This document shows, one piece after another, positions 10,272 through 19,061 of a stretch of DNA of 64,000 nt. Every line of letters begins with the position of its first letter. Within the stretch, counting starts at the first letter, position 1. Position numbers and translations under genes: made by a program. Source of the stretch: Photobacterium sp. DA100 (GTDB taxonomy: Bacteria > Pseudomonadota > Gammaproteobacteria > Enterobacterales > Vibrionaceae); NCBI RefSeq assembly GCF_029223585.1, contig NZ_CP119423.1:3038001-3102000 (forward strand), given 5' to 3'. A model generated the notes under the pieces. That model did no database searches, was not told where the DNA came from, and was given only the letters and a program-made list of their open reading frames with translations.

Positions 10272-10887
10272 ACGCACTTGCACTACATTAACGGGAAAAA
10301 AACTTTTCTATTGCGCAATTTAGACACGACTTTCCTTCGTCCGAAGCCGGCTTGATCCGCAACCAGCAACGCAACATCCTATTCACTTACCTGTCACACT
10401 TTAGGCGACGAGTAATTTTGAGGCCGGAATTTTAGCATTATTTCGTTGGATTTTACCATGGCAAACAACGCTAATCGGGCTGAAAATCAGCTAACTCTTT
10501 AAACGCAATATCATTGTTGGGTAATTATTTTGAACTGACACACAAAAGTGACAATCTGGTGCGATTATCATTTATTTTTCATAGCCACCAGAATATTAAT
10601 AAAAAACCAACATTTACCATACACTCACAACAATGGGGCAAAATGCCCCATTATTATATGTTTCAAATATGTCGCCATGTTAATCATTGTTAACAACTAA
10701 TGTGTTTAGAATCCCTTGGCAGCCTTACGTTTCCACCACAAAAACAAGCAAAATTCCAAGGTTTCTACCAAGCCAGAATTTAGGCACGGCCACTGGATAC
10801 GATTTCAATCTACCAATAATAGGCCGTATCTCTGCAATAGTACGAAATCGAGTGCAAAAATGATGCTGCAAATCTCAAACTTCAGAA
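10272..10887. other. Gene-free region upstream of the nqr operon
   Basis: About 616 bases, largely AT-rich, between nqrA and the bolA terminator. It should contain the nqr promoter, but I cannot fix a -35/-10 pair with confidence. One clear element is present, a hairpin at 10632-10652. The short open frame at 10716-10916 has no supporting ribosome-binding site and looks non-coding. Confidence 0.6.
10632..10652. other. Perfect 9-bp hairpin AATGGGGCA-AAA-TGCCCCATT
   Basis: Perfect inverted repeat with a three-base loop, about 360 bases upstream of nqrA. On the plus strand it is followed by ATTATATGTTTC, not a full T-run. It could be a weak terminator of an unannotated transcript or a protein-binding site. 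Confidence 0.5.
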
Positions 10888-10914
10888 TAAAAAAAACCGC
10901 AAAGGCTGCGGTTT
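10888..10914 (-). terminator. Terminator of bolA
   Basis: Minus-strand hairpin AACCGCAGCC/GGCTGCGGTT type (CCGCA-GCCTT-TGCGG core) followed by eight Ts. Confidence 0.88.
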
Positions 10915-10935
10915 AATATCTGGTTCAGCTGTCAG

Positions 10936-11250
10936 TCAGCCCAGCTTGCTGCCACCGCGGCATGCCGGTGAGGCCGGTGCACCTTGCTGCTGACTCTGCC
11001 ACTCGCTTTCGGTGTAGGTATGCACGGCCAGCGCATGGATATCATTGGCCAACTCGTCAGCCAGTGCCGTATTAACGGCGCGATGACGACCGATCAGGCG
11101 CATCCCCTCGAACTGCTCACTGACGACAACCACCTTGAAGTGACTTTCCGAGCCTTCCGGCACATTGTGCATGTAACTCTCATTGATCACCTCGAGATGA
11201 AGGGGCGAGAACGCTTGCTCTAGTTTGATTTGTATACGTTCCTGGATCAT
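10936..11250 (-). CDS. bolA: BolA-family protein
   Basis: A 104-residue BolA/IbaG-type protein, a partner of monothiol glutaredoxins in Fe-S and redox regulation that also acts as a morphology and stress regulator. The family signature is [31 protein letters not shown], with the conserved histidine in the RHR segment; the N-terminal [18 protein letters not shown] is also typical. It is divergent from rlmG and has its own terminator. The C-terminal [17 protein letters not shown] tail is less conserved. Confidence 0.93.
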   Translation of the reverse strand: MIQERIQIKLEQAFSPLHLEVINESYMHNVPEGSESHFKVVVVSEQFEGMRLIGRHRAVNTALADELANDIHALAVHTYTESEWQSQQQGAPASPACRGGSKLG

Positions 11251-11431
11251 GGTGGGCCTTCTCCAACGGTAAAATCATCGCTACCGCCGACAACTGGCGT
11301 GGGGTAGCAAAGTAAATCCGAGTAACAGCGAGGTACTCAGGCATAAAGACTGACATAAAATGGGTTTTAACTGGTGGCGGGTTTTGCGAAAATACCGCCC
11401 AATGAGTAAACATACCGTAAAGTAACCGTTA

Positions 11432-12562
11432 ATGAAACCAGAGCTAACCCTTCATGGGCGTACGCTGACCCTGCAGCGCTACCCAGTAAGGAACAATGAA
11501 ACCCTACAGGCATGGGACGCCGCAGACGAGTACCTGATCAACCACGTCAAAGAAGCGGAGATCCCCCTCGACCCGGCCCGCCCAATCCTCATCCTCAACG
11601 ATAGTTTCGGGGCGCTGAGCTGCTGGTTTGCCGAGGACGGGAAAGTCACAGCGGTTACCGACTCTTTCATCTCCAAGCAAGGTTGCACTGCCAACCTCGC
11701 CGAGAACCAACTGCCCGCAGCCAACATCATCGACTGCCTGGCAGAACTGCCTGCCAATCCGCAGTTGGTGTTGATGAAACTGCCGAAAAACAATCGCCTG
11801 CTGGTATGGCAACTGCAGCAACTTTGCCAGTTGCTGCCGGCTGATTGCCAGATCATTGCAGCAGCCAAAGCCCGCGATATCCATTCTTCGACCCTGAAGC
11901 TGTTCGAAAAGCACCTGGGAGAGACCAAGACCTCGCTGGCAGTGAAGAAGGCAAGGCTGATTTTCTGCCAAGCCAACCCGGCACTAGCCCAGCCGCTGCC
12001 GGCCCCTCAGCAATGGGATGTCCCCGAGCATAAGATGACCCTGGCCAACCATGCCAACGTGTTTTCCAGTGATAGCCTGGATATCGGTGCCCGCTTGCTG
12101 CTCGAGCACATCCCTAGCGGTGAGCAGTATCAGGACATCATCGATCTGGGCTGCGGTAATGGGGTGATCGGTATCAAGGCCGCCCGCCTCAACCCGCAGG
12201 CACGTGTGGTCTGTGTGGATGAGAGTTACATGGCTGCGGCGTCGGCCCAAATGAATGCCGAACGCAACCTTGACCATCCCGCCCAGTTCACCGCCAAGGT
12301 CAATAACTGCCTGGACGGCTTTCCGGCCCAAAGTGCTGATTTGGTGTTGTGTAACCCGCCATTCCACCAGCAGGCCGCTATCACCGACCATATTGCCTGG
12401 CAAATGTTTTGCGACGCCAAGCATGCCCTGCGCGCCAACGGCAAGTTGGTTGTGATTGGCAACCGCCACTTAGGTTATGGCGCAAAGCTAAAGCGTTTGT
12501 TTGGCAATGTCACTGTGATTGCCCAAAATAACAAGTTTGTCGTTTATCAATCAGATAAGTAA
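11432..12562 (+). CDS. rlmG: 23S rRNA (guanine-N2)-methyltransferase RlmG
   Basis: SAM-dependent methyltransferase predicted to make m2G1835 in 23S rRNA. The 376-residue protein has two tandem Rossmann-like halves. The N-terminal half is the degenerate RlmG/RsmC-type domain (TLTLQRYP...AWDAADEYL) and the C-terminal half is catalytic, with SAM motif IDLGCGNGVIGI and the substrate motif LCNPPFHQ. The N-terminal sequence is closer to RlmG than to RsmC. It is divergent from bolA. Confidence 0.92.
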   Translation: MKPELTLHGRTLTLQRYPVRNNETLQAWDAADEYLINHVKEAEIPLDPARPILILNDSFGALSCWFAEDGKVTAVTDSFISKQGCTANLAENQLPAANIIDCLAELPANPQLVLMKLPKNNRLLVWQLQQLCQLLPADCQIIAAAKARDIHSSTLKLFEKHLGETKTSLAVKKARLIFCQANPALAQPLPAPQQWDVPEHKMTLANHANVFSSDSLDIGARLLLEHIPSGEQYQDIIDLGCGNGVIGIKAARLNPQARVVCVDESYMAAASAQMNAERNLDHPAQFTAKVNNCLDGFPAQSADLVLCNPPFHQQAAITDHIAWQMFCDAKHALRANGKLVVIGNRHLGYGAKLKRLFGNVTVIAQNNKFVVYQSDK

Positions 12563-12626
12563 ATTACAATATCACTTTTTACGGGGAGCTAGCGCAGCCC
12601 CCGCTTTACCCAAGGATAGAATAACT

Positions 12627-13196
12627 ATGAAGAAGCTTCTTGTTGCTGCCTCCATACTTGCCCTGACAGCCTGCTCTAGCCCGTCAGAGCCCCAGCTCTC
12701 GATCAACCCTGAGCCGGTGATCGCCTCACAGCCTCTGGTACAAGGCAAAAGCATGAACCTCGATAGCCGTGATCTTCGCACCGCCCAATTCATTGCTGTG
12801 GTCGACAGCGGCCGCGAAAATGTCCAGCCGCTGCACAGCAACGAAAACCTGCGCCTGACACTGGAAGACGCCCTATCGCGCCAGCTGACATCGCAGGGAT
12901 ATACCATCTCAGAAGACAGCACAGGGACACTGCGCCTTGATATCCTGGAAGCCATGGTCAACGTCAAGCACAGCGTGATGAGCCATGAATTGAGCAGCAA
13001 GCTGCAGCTTCAGCTGGTCGTTGAGACCCCTAAAGGAAAATTCGTTAAGCGTTACTCCGGCAAATCTTCCCGCAATGGCGCAATGAGTGCATCGGTAGAA
13101 GATATGGAGCTGGCAATGAACAATTTGATCACTGCCGTTCTTAAAGACATCTATGCTGATCCAGAGTTGAACGCTTATATGCAGGAGAACCTATAA
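12627..13196 (+). CDS. YajG-like outer-membrane lipoprotein
   Basis: A 189-residue lipoprotein. The N-terminus MKKLLVAASILALTACSS ends in an LTAC lipobox. I chose the ATG at 12627 because it starts the signal peptide and follows AAGGAT; the open frame extends further upstream into the end of rlmG. The body resembles the YajG family (DLRTAQFIAVVDSGRENVQPLHS, EDALSRQLTSQGY). In enterobacteria yajG lies next to ampG, as it does here. The function of the family is unknown to me. Its stop overlaps the start of the cyclophilin gene (TAATG). Confidence 0.85.
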   Translation: MKKLLVAASILALTACSSPSEPQLSINPEPVIASQPLVQGKSMNLDSRDLRTAQFIAVVDSGRENVQPLHSNENLRLTLEDALSRQLTSQGYTISEDSTGTLRLDILEAMVNVKHSVMSHELSSKLQLQLVVETPKGKFVKRYSGKSSRNGAMSASVEDMELAMNNLITAVLKDIYADPELNAYMQENL

Positions 13197-13750
13197 TGCG
13201 TCGTTTGCTATCGACCCTACTGTTTTGCCTGGCTCTGCCCATCAGTGCAGCCCCCCAAGTCTCGGTAACCACCAACTTGGGCGAGTTTGTCATCGAGCTT
13301 GAGCAGGAAAAGGCCCCGGTTTCGAGTGAAAACTTCCTTCGTTATGTGGAAGATGGCAGCTACGAAGGCACCATTTTTCACCGTGTGATCCCGGGCTTCA
13401 TGGCCCAAGGCGGTGGTTTTGATAAAGATCTCAAGCGCCGTTCAAGCTATGAGCCGATCAAAAATGAGTCGACCAATGGGCTGAGCAATGCCAAGGCGAC
13501 GGTCGCCATGGCTCGCACCCAGGCGCCAGACTCGGCGACCCGCCAGTTTTACATCAACTACCAAAACAACACCTTCCTGGATGCCAAGGGCAGTCAGCCT
13601 GGCTATGCGGTATTCGGTAAAGTTGTGAGCGGCTTCGCAGTTATTGAAAAAATGGCAGAAATTCCGACTACAACTATCCGCTCCATGGGTATGAAAGATG
13701 TTCCGGAGCAGCCTATAGTTATTGAAAGTGTCAAAATTATTAAAAATTAG
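13196..13750 (+). CDS. Periplasmic peptidyl-prolyl cis-trans isomerase (cyclophilin)
   Basis: A 184-residue cyclophilin with an N-terminal signal peptide (MRRLLSTLLFCLALPISAAP), so it probably acts in the periplasm like PpiA. Core motifs are FHRVIPGFMAQGG, the GLSNAKATVAMART segment, QFYINYQNN and GYAVFGKVVSG. It is translationally coupled to the yajG-like lipoprotein through a shared TAATG. In E. coli the ppi next to yajG/ampG differs, so I give no symbol. Confidence 0.92.
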   Translation: MRRLLSTLLFCLALPISAAPQVSVTTNLGEFVIELEQEKAPVSSENFLRYVEDGSYEGTIFHRVIPGFMAQGGGFDKDLKRRSSYEPIKNESTNGLSNAKATVAMARTQAPDSATRQFYINYQNNTFLDAKGSQPGYAVFGKVVSGFAVIEKMAEIPTTTIRSMGMKDVPEQPIVIESVKIIKN

Positions 13751-13798
13751 ACACAGGCTGATGTCACCTGATCATTAGCCTGTGATCAGGTGACAGCT
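13751..13798 (+). promoter_or_regulatory. SD-sequestering hairpin with a competing stem
   Basis: A perfect 12-bp inverted repeat, GTCACCTGATCA (13763-13774) and TGATCAGGTGAC (13783-13794), encloses the AGGTGA ribosome-binding site of the next gene, five bases before its ATG. An alternative 8-bp stem, CACAGGCT (13752-13759) with AGCCTGTG (13777-13784), shares two bases with the first. No T-run follows, so it is not a standard terminator. It may be a translational switch or a DNA operator. Confidence 0.6.
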
Positions 13799-14161
13799 AT
13801 GCTCAAACTTGTCTCTTCAAAACAAGGTGCCCCCGCATCATTGATCAGCCAACATATTGCTGATCATGCACCCGCCATTGCCCTCAGTGCCCTGGCCACC
13901 ATCAGCGGCAACGTCAATTATGACGCGATGAAGACCACCGTCACCGAACACCTTCATGAATGGTGGAAACTCTCTGTCCCCTCAGGCTCGCCAGACGATC
14001 ATTACGAGTCGACCTACTGGTACTTGATCCACTTGCTGGAGTCACTGGAGGAGCATGAGTTGCTGGGCAACAATTTCATGCAATACAAGGTCAGCTCGGC
14101 TGCACATTATTTGCTAGGTGTGGGTGAACGTCAGGCGAAGATGCAGGGGATCCGCCCTTAA
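13799..14161 (+). CDS. Uncharacterised 120-residue protein
   Basis: I do not recognise this family. I chose the ATG at 13799 because AGGTGA precedes it; a GTG three codons upstream (13790) lies inside that site. The sequence starts MLKLVSSKQGAP and contains HEWWKLSVPSG, ESTYWYLIHLLESLEEHELLGNN and SSAAHYLLGVGE. It has no signal peptide or membrane segment, is helix-rich and appears cytosolic. It lies between the cyclophilin and ampG on the same strand and could be read as part of that unit. The start is controlled by an unusual hairpin. Confidence 0.75.
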   Translation: MLKLVSSKQGAPASLISQHIADHAPAIALSALATISGNVNYDAMKTTVTEHLHEWWKLSVPSGSPDDHYESTYWYLIHLLESLEEHELLGNNFMQYKVSSAAHYLLGVGERQAKMQGIRP

Positions 14162-14347
14162 TCTCCGCTATGTGTTCCTAAAAATTCCTCAGTCTTTTCC
14201 TCCACTTTGTTTCAGCAATACACAAGTTTCATACTTTGCCACCACCTTTTACTGTATTTTTACCAAATTACTCGGTAGCTTGCGGGTATGCCCCTATTGC
14301 TTGGGGTTATACTACTGGCTGCTAAATCAGAAAGACCTGAGGGATCC

Positions 14348-15721
14348 ATGGAGCAATCGATTGAAAATGAAAAACTTGGCTGGCGAGTTTATCTAGAGAA
14401 AAAAGTCCTTATCATGCTGGCACTGGGCTTTTCTTCCGGCCTGCCATTGCTGCTGGTATTTGGTACCTTGTCTTTCTGGCTTCGTGAAGCCGATGTCAGC
14501 CGCACAGATATCGGTTTTTTTAGTTGGGTGGCCTTGGCCTACGGTTTCAAGTGGATCTGGTCGCCCCTCATCGACCGCTTTCCTATTCCAGTCCTGTCCA
14601 CCCTGCTGGGGCGCCGACGAGGCTGGATGGTGTTCTCGCAGTTACTGATCATTGCCTCCCTGGTGGGAATGGCCGTCAGTAACCCGCAAGCCGACTTGGT
14701 ACAGCTCGCGATTTTTGCCGTCATTGTCGCCTTTTCATCGGCTTCGCAGGATATCGTAATCGATGCCTACCGTATCGAGTTGGCCTCGGAGCGGTTACAG
14801 GCAGCGCTGGCGGCCGCCTATATGACAGGCTACCGCTTAGCGATGATCATGGCCGGTGCAGGTGCGCTGGCCTTTGCCGCGTGGTTCGGATCCAATACCG
14901 GATATGATCCTGAAGGCTGGAAGTACGCCTACTTCATCATGGCAAGCCTGATGGGCGTTGGCCTCGTGACCGCGCTGTGTATCCACGAGCCAACTATTGA
15001 TAGCTCCGCCATTGATAATGTCGAACAAGAATTCCGCCAGGAACTGATTGCCAAAGGGACTTCCCCTCGCACGGCAAGGCTTATGGCCTGGTTCTATACT
15101 GCCGCTATCATGCCATTCAAAGATTTCTTTGATCGGTATGGCAAACAGGCCTTGCTCATTCTGGCCCTGATCGGCTGTTACCGGATCTCCGATGTGGTAA
15201 TGGGTGTCATGGCCAACGCCTTCTATGTCGATATGGGCTTTACCAAAACCGAAGTCGCTTCGGTATCCAAGGTCTATGGTGTGATCATGACCCTGCTCGG
15301 CGCTGGCCTCGGCGGGATCCTGGTCAGCAAATACTCGACCATGCGTATCCTTGCCCTCGGTGCCGTGCTCGCTGCCGTTACCAACTTGGCTTTCATGGTC
15401 TTTAGCTATATTGGCAACAGCCTGCCGATGCTGACCCTGGTGATCTCACTGGATAACCTCAGCGCCGGTATCGCCACTGCGGCTTTCATTACCTTCATGT
15501 CGAGCCTGACCAACGTGGCTTTTTCGGCGACACAATACGCCTTGTTCAGTTCTATCATGCTGCTGTTCCCGAAATTTATCGCAGGTTTCTCAGGCTTATA
15601 TGTCGATATGTTTGGCTACAATATCTTTTTCCTCACCACGGCCCTGATTGGCCTACCGGTACTAGGCTTGATTTATATCGTCAATAGGCACAGTGGAAGC
15701 TTGGCCGCAGAGAGTCACTAG
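14348..15721 (+). CDS. ampG: Muropeptide permease AmpG (MFS)
   Basis: Inner-membrane proton-driven importer of anhydro-muropeptides from cell-wall turnover, of the major facilitator superfamily. The start MEQSIENEKLGWRVYLEKKVLIM at 14348 has TGAGG upstream; an upstream in-frame ATG (14288) adds 20 atypical residues. About 12-14 hydrophobic segments are visible, with the family motifs LGFSSGLPLLLVFGTLSFWL and SSASQDIVIDAYRIE. It is followed by a strong terminator. Confidence 0.95.
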   Translation: MEQSIENEKLGWRVYLEKKVLIMLALGFSSGLPLLLVFGTLSFWLREADVSRTDIGFFSWVALAYGFKWIWSPLIDRFPIPVLSTLLGRRRGWMVFSQLLIIASLVGMAVSNPQADLVQLAIFAVIVAFSSASQDIVIDAYRIELASERLQAALAAAYMTGYRLAMIMAGAGALAFAAWFGSNTGYDPEGWKYAYFIMASLMGVGLVTALCIHEPTIDSSAIDNVEQEFRQELIAKGTSPRTARLMAWFYTAAIMPFKDFFDRYGKQALLILALIGCYRISDVVMGVMANAFYVDMGFTKTEVASVSKVYGVIMTLLGAGLGGILVSKYSTMRILALGAVLAAVTNLAFMVFSYIGNSLPMLTLVISLDNLSAGIATAAFITFMSSLTNVAFSATQYALFSSIMLLFPKFIAGFSGLYVDMFGYNIFFLTTALIGLPVLGLIYIVNRHSGSLAAESH

Positions 15722-15750
15722 CCACACTAGCTGCATTTCCCCAGCAAATA

Positions 15751-15797
15751 GCAAAAAAGGAAGTATTCTGTTGAGCAGGAATACTTCCTTTTTTATT
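15751..15797 (+). terminator. Terminator of ampG
   Basis: Stem AAGGAAGTATTC/GGAATACTTCC with A-run on one side and T-run on the other. Confidence 0.92.
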
Positions 15798-16074
15798 TTC
15801 CATTGTTTTTATCGCTAATTGGGCTCGCAAAAGTGCGCTTAGAGCCCCCTCTTCACACTTAGTTCAGAAAAATTACCATGAAATGCATAAAAAACACGCT
15901 AAAGATCACTTTTACCTGACTTTGTAATCGATTACAAACGATCAAGATCACATTTAGCAAAGGATTGCGCAATCGTTACATTCACAAAGGTGACATAAAG
16001 CAATAAACTCTCCGCCAACAGAACACGGACAATCAAAAGTCCGGTCTTAAAACACAATTAGCGAGAGTTCACCC
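15798..16074 (+). promoter_or_regulatory. Upstream regulatory region of ompK
   Basis: Contains the 18-bp perfect palindrome TTTGTAATCGATTACAAA at 15921-15938. This is immediately followed by AAACGATCAAGATCACATTT (about 15936-15955), which has one perfect CRP half-site (TCACA). Both fit LacI-family plus CRP control, which is known for nucleoside porin genes, but the regulators are not identified here. A GAGAG-type ribosome-binding site precedes ompK. Confidence 0.55.
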
Positions 16075-16884
16075 ATGCGTAAATCACTAGTAGCACTAAG
16101 CGTTCTAGCTGCTTCAGCTGCAACAGCAGTAAATGCGGCAGATTACTCTGACGACATCCACAAAAACGACTACAGCTGGTCTCAGTTCAACCTGATGGCA
16201 GCGGTTGACGAAAAAGGTGCGGGTCCTGAGTCAACTCATGACTACCTAGAAATGGAATTCGGCGGCCGTTCAGGTATCTTCGACCTATACGGTTACGTTG
16301 ACGTTTTCAACCTAACTAGTGATCCAGGCAGCGACAAAGCGGGTGCAGAAAAAATCTTCATGAAGTTCGCGCCACGTATGTCTCTTGACGGTCTAACAGG
16401 TAAAGACCTGTCTTTCGGTCCTGTACAGGAGCTATACCTAGCGACTGTTATGGAGTGGGGCGGTAACTCTGGTGTTAACTCTCAAAAAGTTGGTCTGGGT
16501 TCAGACGTAATGGTGCCATGGTTGGGCAAAATCGGCCTGAACCTATACGCAACTTACGATTCTAACCAGAAAGACTGGAACGGTTACCAGATCTCGACCA
16601 ACTGGTTCAAGCCGTTCTACTTCCTAGACAACGGTACGTTCATTTCTTACCAGGGTTACATCGATTACCAGTTCGGTATGGAAGATGATGCAGCATTCCA
16701 GTCAAGCCACGGCGGTGCAATGTTCAACGGTATCTACTGGCACTCTGACCGCTACGCAGTGGGTTACGGTCTGAAACTATACAACAACGTTTACGGCTTT
16801 AAAGACGGCGAAGCTCTACCATGGGCTCCAGTTGCTGACTCTTCAGGCGTTGGCCACTACTTCAGCGTAACTTACAAGTTCTAA
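16075..16884 (+). CDS. ompK: OmpK-type outer-membrane porin (Tsx family)
   Basis: Outer-membrane beta-barrel of the Tsx/OmpK nucleoside-channel family; OmpK is known in vibrios as receptor of phage KVP40. The 269-residue protein has a cleavable signal peptide (ends near AATAVNAADY), then YSDDIHKNDYSWSQFNLMAA, the signature EMEFGGRSGIFDLYGYVDVF, SFGPVQELYLAT, and a C-terminal barrel-sorting HYFSVTYKF. It uses highly biased codons, as expected for an abundant protein. A second copy follows at 17193. Confidence 0.93.
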   Translation: MRKSLVALSVLAASAATAVNAADYSDDIHKNDYSWSQFNLMAAVDEKGAGPESTHDYLEMEFGGRSGIFDLYGYVDVFNLTSDPGSDKAGAEKIFMKFAPRMSLDGLTGKDLSFGPVQELYLATVMEWGGNSGVNSQKVGLGSDVMVPWLGKIGLNLYATYDSNQKDWNGYQISTNWFKPFYFLDNGTFISYQGYIDYQFGMEDDAAFQSSHGGAMFNGIYWHSDRYAVGYGLKLYNNVYGFKDGEALPWAPVADSSGVGHYFSVTYKF

Positions 16885-16906
16885 GTTGCTGCTCACGTAG
16901 TTGACG

Positions 16907-16934
16907 GAAAAAGCACCTTCGGGTGCTTTTTTTG
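16907..16934 (+). terminator. Terminator of ompK
   Basis: AAAAAGCACC-TTC-GGGTGCTTTTTTT hairpin directly after the gene. Confidence 0.93.
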
Positions 16935-17192
16935 TTTTGGCTTGCTCCTGCTATTCCCTGGTCTCTCAAATCTAAGATAGAAATTACTTTCGAGACACCC
17001 TGTCTTTGTTGTTCATTTCTGGCACATTTTTCAAGCTTTAAGATTTTCATACGCAAGATCCTTGCCGCAGTTGCAAGACAGCGCCCCGTCGCCGACCACT
17101 TCCGCTAGCCTTTAATTAGCACTGGACTACGCCAGACCACATGGCCCACCAGCGCTCAACAGGCAATGGCAAATGGCTAGCGAGACACTATC
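16935..17192. other. Intergenic region between the two porin genes
   Basis: About 260 bases with no convincing open frame. It presumably holds the promoter of the second porin gene. I see no palindrome comparable to the one upstream of ompK, and the ribosome-binding site before 17193 is weak. Confidence 0.5.
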
Positions 17193-18032
17193 ATGTATAA
17201 AACCCTGACCGCTTTGAGTATCAGCGCAGCATTGATGCTGCCCACGACCGGCTTTGCTGTCGATTATTCTGACGATATCCGCAAAAACGACTATAAATGG
17301 ATAACGTTCAACCTGATGCAAAGTATCGACAACAAGATCCCCTTTGGCTTCCAAGATGACACCTACTTTGAAATGGAGTTCGGCGGCCGCTCAGGCTGGC
17401 TTGACGTATACGGCTACCTGGATGTGTTCGACATATTCAACTCCAGCACCTCAGACCGCAACAAGCCACAAGGCAGCGATGATTTCGCCGACAACTTTTT
17501 CTTCAAGTTTGCCCCGCGCTTGTCAATCGATGGCATGACCGGCAAAGACTTGTCGTTTGGTCCGGTACAGGAACTCTACATTTCCACCGTCACCAACGTC
17601 GGCGATAACGCGTTGTTTGAACATTACATCGGGCTGGGCTCTGACATCGAGATGCCCTGGTTCGGCAAGATGGGACTCAATACCTATGCCCGCTACGTGC
17701 GCGAGAACTTCGGCGCCGCTAACGAGGGCAAATGGGACGGTTACATGGTGTCGACCAACTGGTTCAAGCCCTGGTACACCTTTGCCAGCGGCCATTTTGT
17801 CACCTATCAAGGCTACTTGGATTATAAATTCGGCGCATCAAAGATCACCGATGATCCAAACCGTAGTACTACGTCAATTGAGTGGTTCAATGGTATCTAC
17901 TACCACACCCCTCAATGGGCTTTTGGCTACGGCCTCAAGTATTATGACAATATGGCTCTGTTCAAAGATGGTGGGATAGCCGGAGAAACGACAGGATTTG
18001 GCCACTACCTCTCGGCCAACTATAAATTCTGA
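17193..18032 (+). CDS. Second OmpK/Tsx-family outer-membrane protein
   Basis: A 279-residue paralogue of the upstream ompK. It has a signal peptide (MYKTLTALSISAALMLPTTGFAVDY) and the same YSDDIRKNDYKWITFNLMQS, EMEFGGRSGWLDVYGYLDVF, SFGPVQELYIST and YLSANYKF landmarks. Extra residues lie in the loop after DVFDIFNSSTSDRNKPQGSDD. The terminator between the copies indicates separate transcription. Codon use is much less biased than in ompK, which suggests lower expression and an old duplication or different substrate range. Confidence 0.9.
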   Translation: MYKTLTALSISAALMLPTTGFAVDYSDDIRKNDYKWITFNLMQSIDNKIPFGFQDDTYFEMEFGGRSGWLDVYGYLDVFDIFNSSTSDRNKPQGSDDFADNFFFKFAPRLSIDGMTGKDLSFGPVQELYISTVTNVGDNALFEHYIGLGSDIEMPWFGKMGLNTYARYVRENFGAANEGKWDGYMVSTNWFKPWYTFASGHFVTYQGYLDYKFGASKITDDPNRSTTSIEWFNGIYYHTPQWAFGYGLKYYDNMALFKDGGIAGETTGFGHYLSANYKF

Positions 18033-18146
18033 CCGGTTCCCCATCTAACTTCTGCCTACCTCCGCTCAGGGAAGAGCGGAACATCCCCCGATTAATCCTA
18101 TCAGTGTTATCATCCCACCATACCATCAGATACACGGAAGCCAGTT

Positions 18147-19061
18147 GTGAACATCACCATCATCGGCGCAGGTGCCATCGGCAGGCTATGGGGCTGCAAA
18201 CTTGCCGGTAAACATAACGTCCAATACTGGACCCGCGACCATCGCCGCCAGTTGACGATTCATTTATCGGCCTCAGAGGCCACCCAACACACCACATCCA
18301 GCAACACCTTCGACTTTGAAGCCAATCAGGAAACCTTCCTGGCGAGGAGTGACTTGGTGCTGGTGACCGTCAAGGCGTTTCAAATCGCTGGCGCTATTCA
18401 AGCCGCCAGGCCGCATATTGCCCCGCAGGCAACCGTCGTTGTCATGCACAACGGCATGGGGAGCCAGCAAACCGTACGGGAAATGCTTCCTGATAACCCT
18501 ATCGTTTATGCCACGACAGCACAGGCCGCGTTCCGTCCAAGCGAGGATGAAGTACGCCATACCGGTATCGGGCCAACCCTATTGGGCGGCATCACTGCTC
18601 AAGGAAATCGCTTACAGCAACTGGGCCAGCTTTTTGATGATGCCCTTTCCCCTTGCCAGTGGCAGGACGACATCAACCTACCCTTATGGCGCAAGCTGGC
18701 GATAAACTGCGCCATCAATCCGTTGACCGCCCTCCACAATTGCAAAAATGGTGAGCTGGCACTGGCACAGTTTGATACCGAACTAACCAATATTTGCCAG
18801 GAAGTAGCTGAGGTCATGACCGCAGAGGGCTACCCAGTGGCAGGCTCTGAACTCCGGCAACAGGTCGACACGGTGATAAAAGCAACGGCAGGCAACTTTT
18901 CTTCCATGAATCAGGACGTTTGCCATCAAAGACAGACTGAAATCGACTATATTAGCGGATATCTTATTGCCCGGGCGAAAGCACACCAGATCGCTGTGCC
19001 TTGCAACCAACGCCTGTGGCAAGCAATAAAAGAACTGGAGAAACAATACCATGACCAATGA
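18147..19061 (+). CDS. panE: 2-dehydropantoate 2-reductase (ketopantoate reductase)
   Basis: NADPH-dependent reduction of ketopantoate to pantoate in pantothenate and coenzyme A synthesis. The 304-residue protein starts with the dinucleotide motif [18 protein letters not shown]. It has VTVKAFQ and HNGMGSQQ in the N-domain and [17 protein letters not shown] (catalytic lysine) and SSMNQDV in the C-domain. It overlaps the start of yajL by 11 bases. Confidence 0.95.
   Translation: MNITIIGAGAIGRLWGCKLAGKHNVQYWTRDHRRQLTIHLSASEATQHTTSSNTFDFEANQETFLARSDLVLVTVKAFQIAGAIQAARPHIAPQATVVVMHNGMGSQQTVREMLPDNPIVYATTAQAAFRPSEDEVRHTGIGPTLLGGITAQGNRLQQLGQLFDDALSPCQWQDDINLPLWRKLAINCAINPLTALHNCKNGELALAQFDTELTNICQEVAEVMTAEGYPVAGSELRQQVDTVIKATAGNFSSMNQDVCHQRQTEIDYISGYLIARAKAHQIAVPCNQRLWQAIKELEKQYHDQ

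Noticed and set aside
10716..10916. Small plus-strand frame in the nqr-bolA gap
   Set aside because: No ribosome-binding site, lysine/asparagine-rich AT-driven composition, and it overlaps the bolA terminator.
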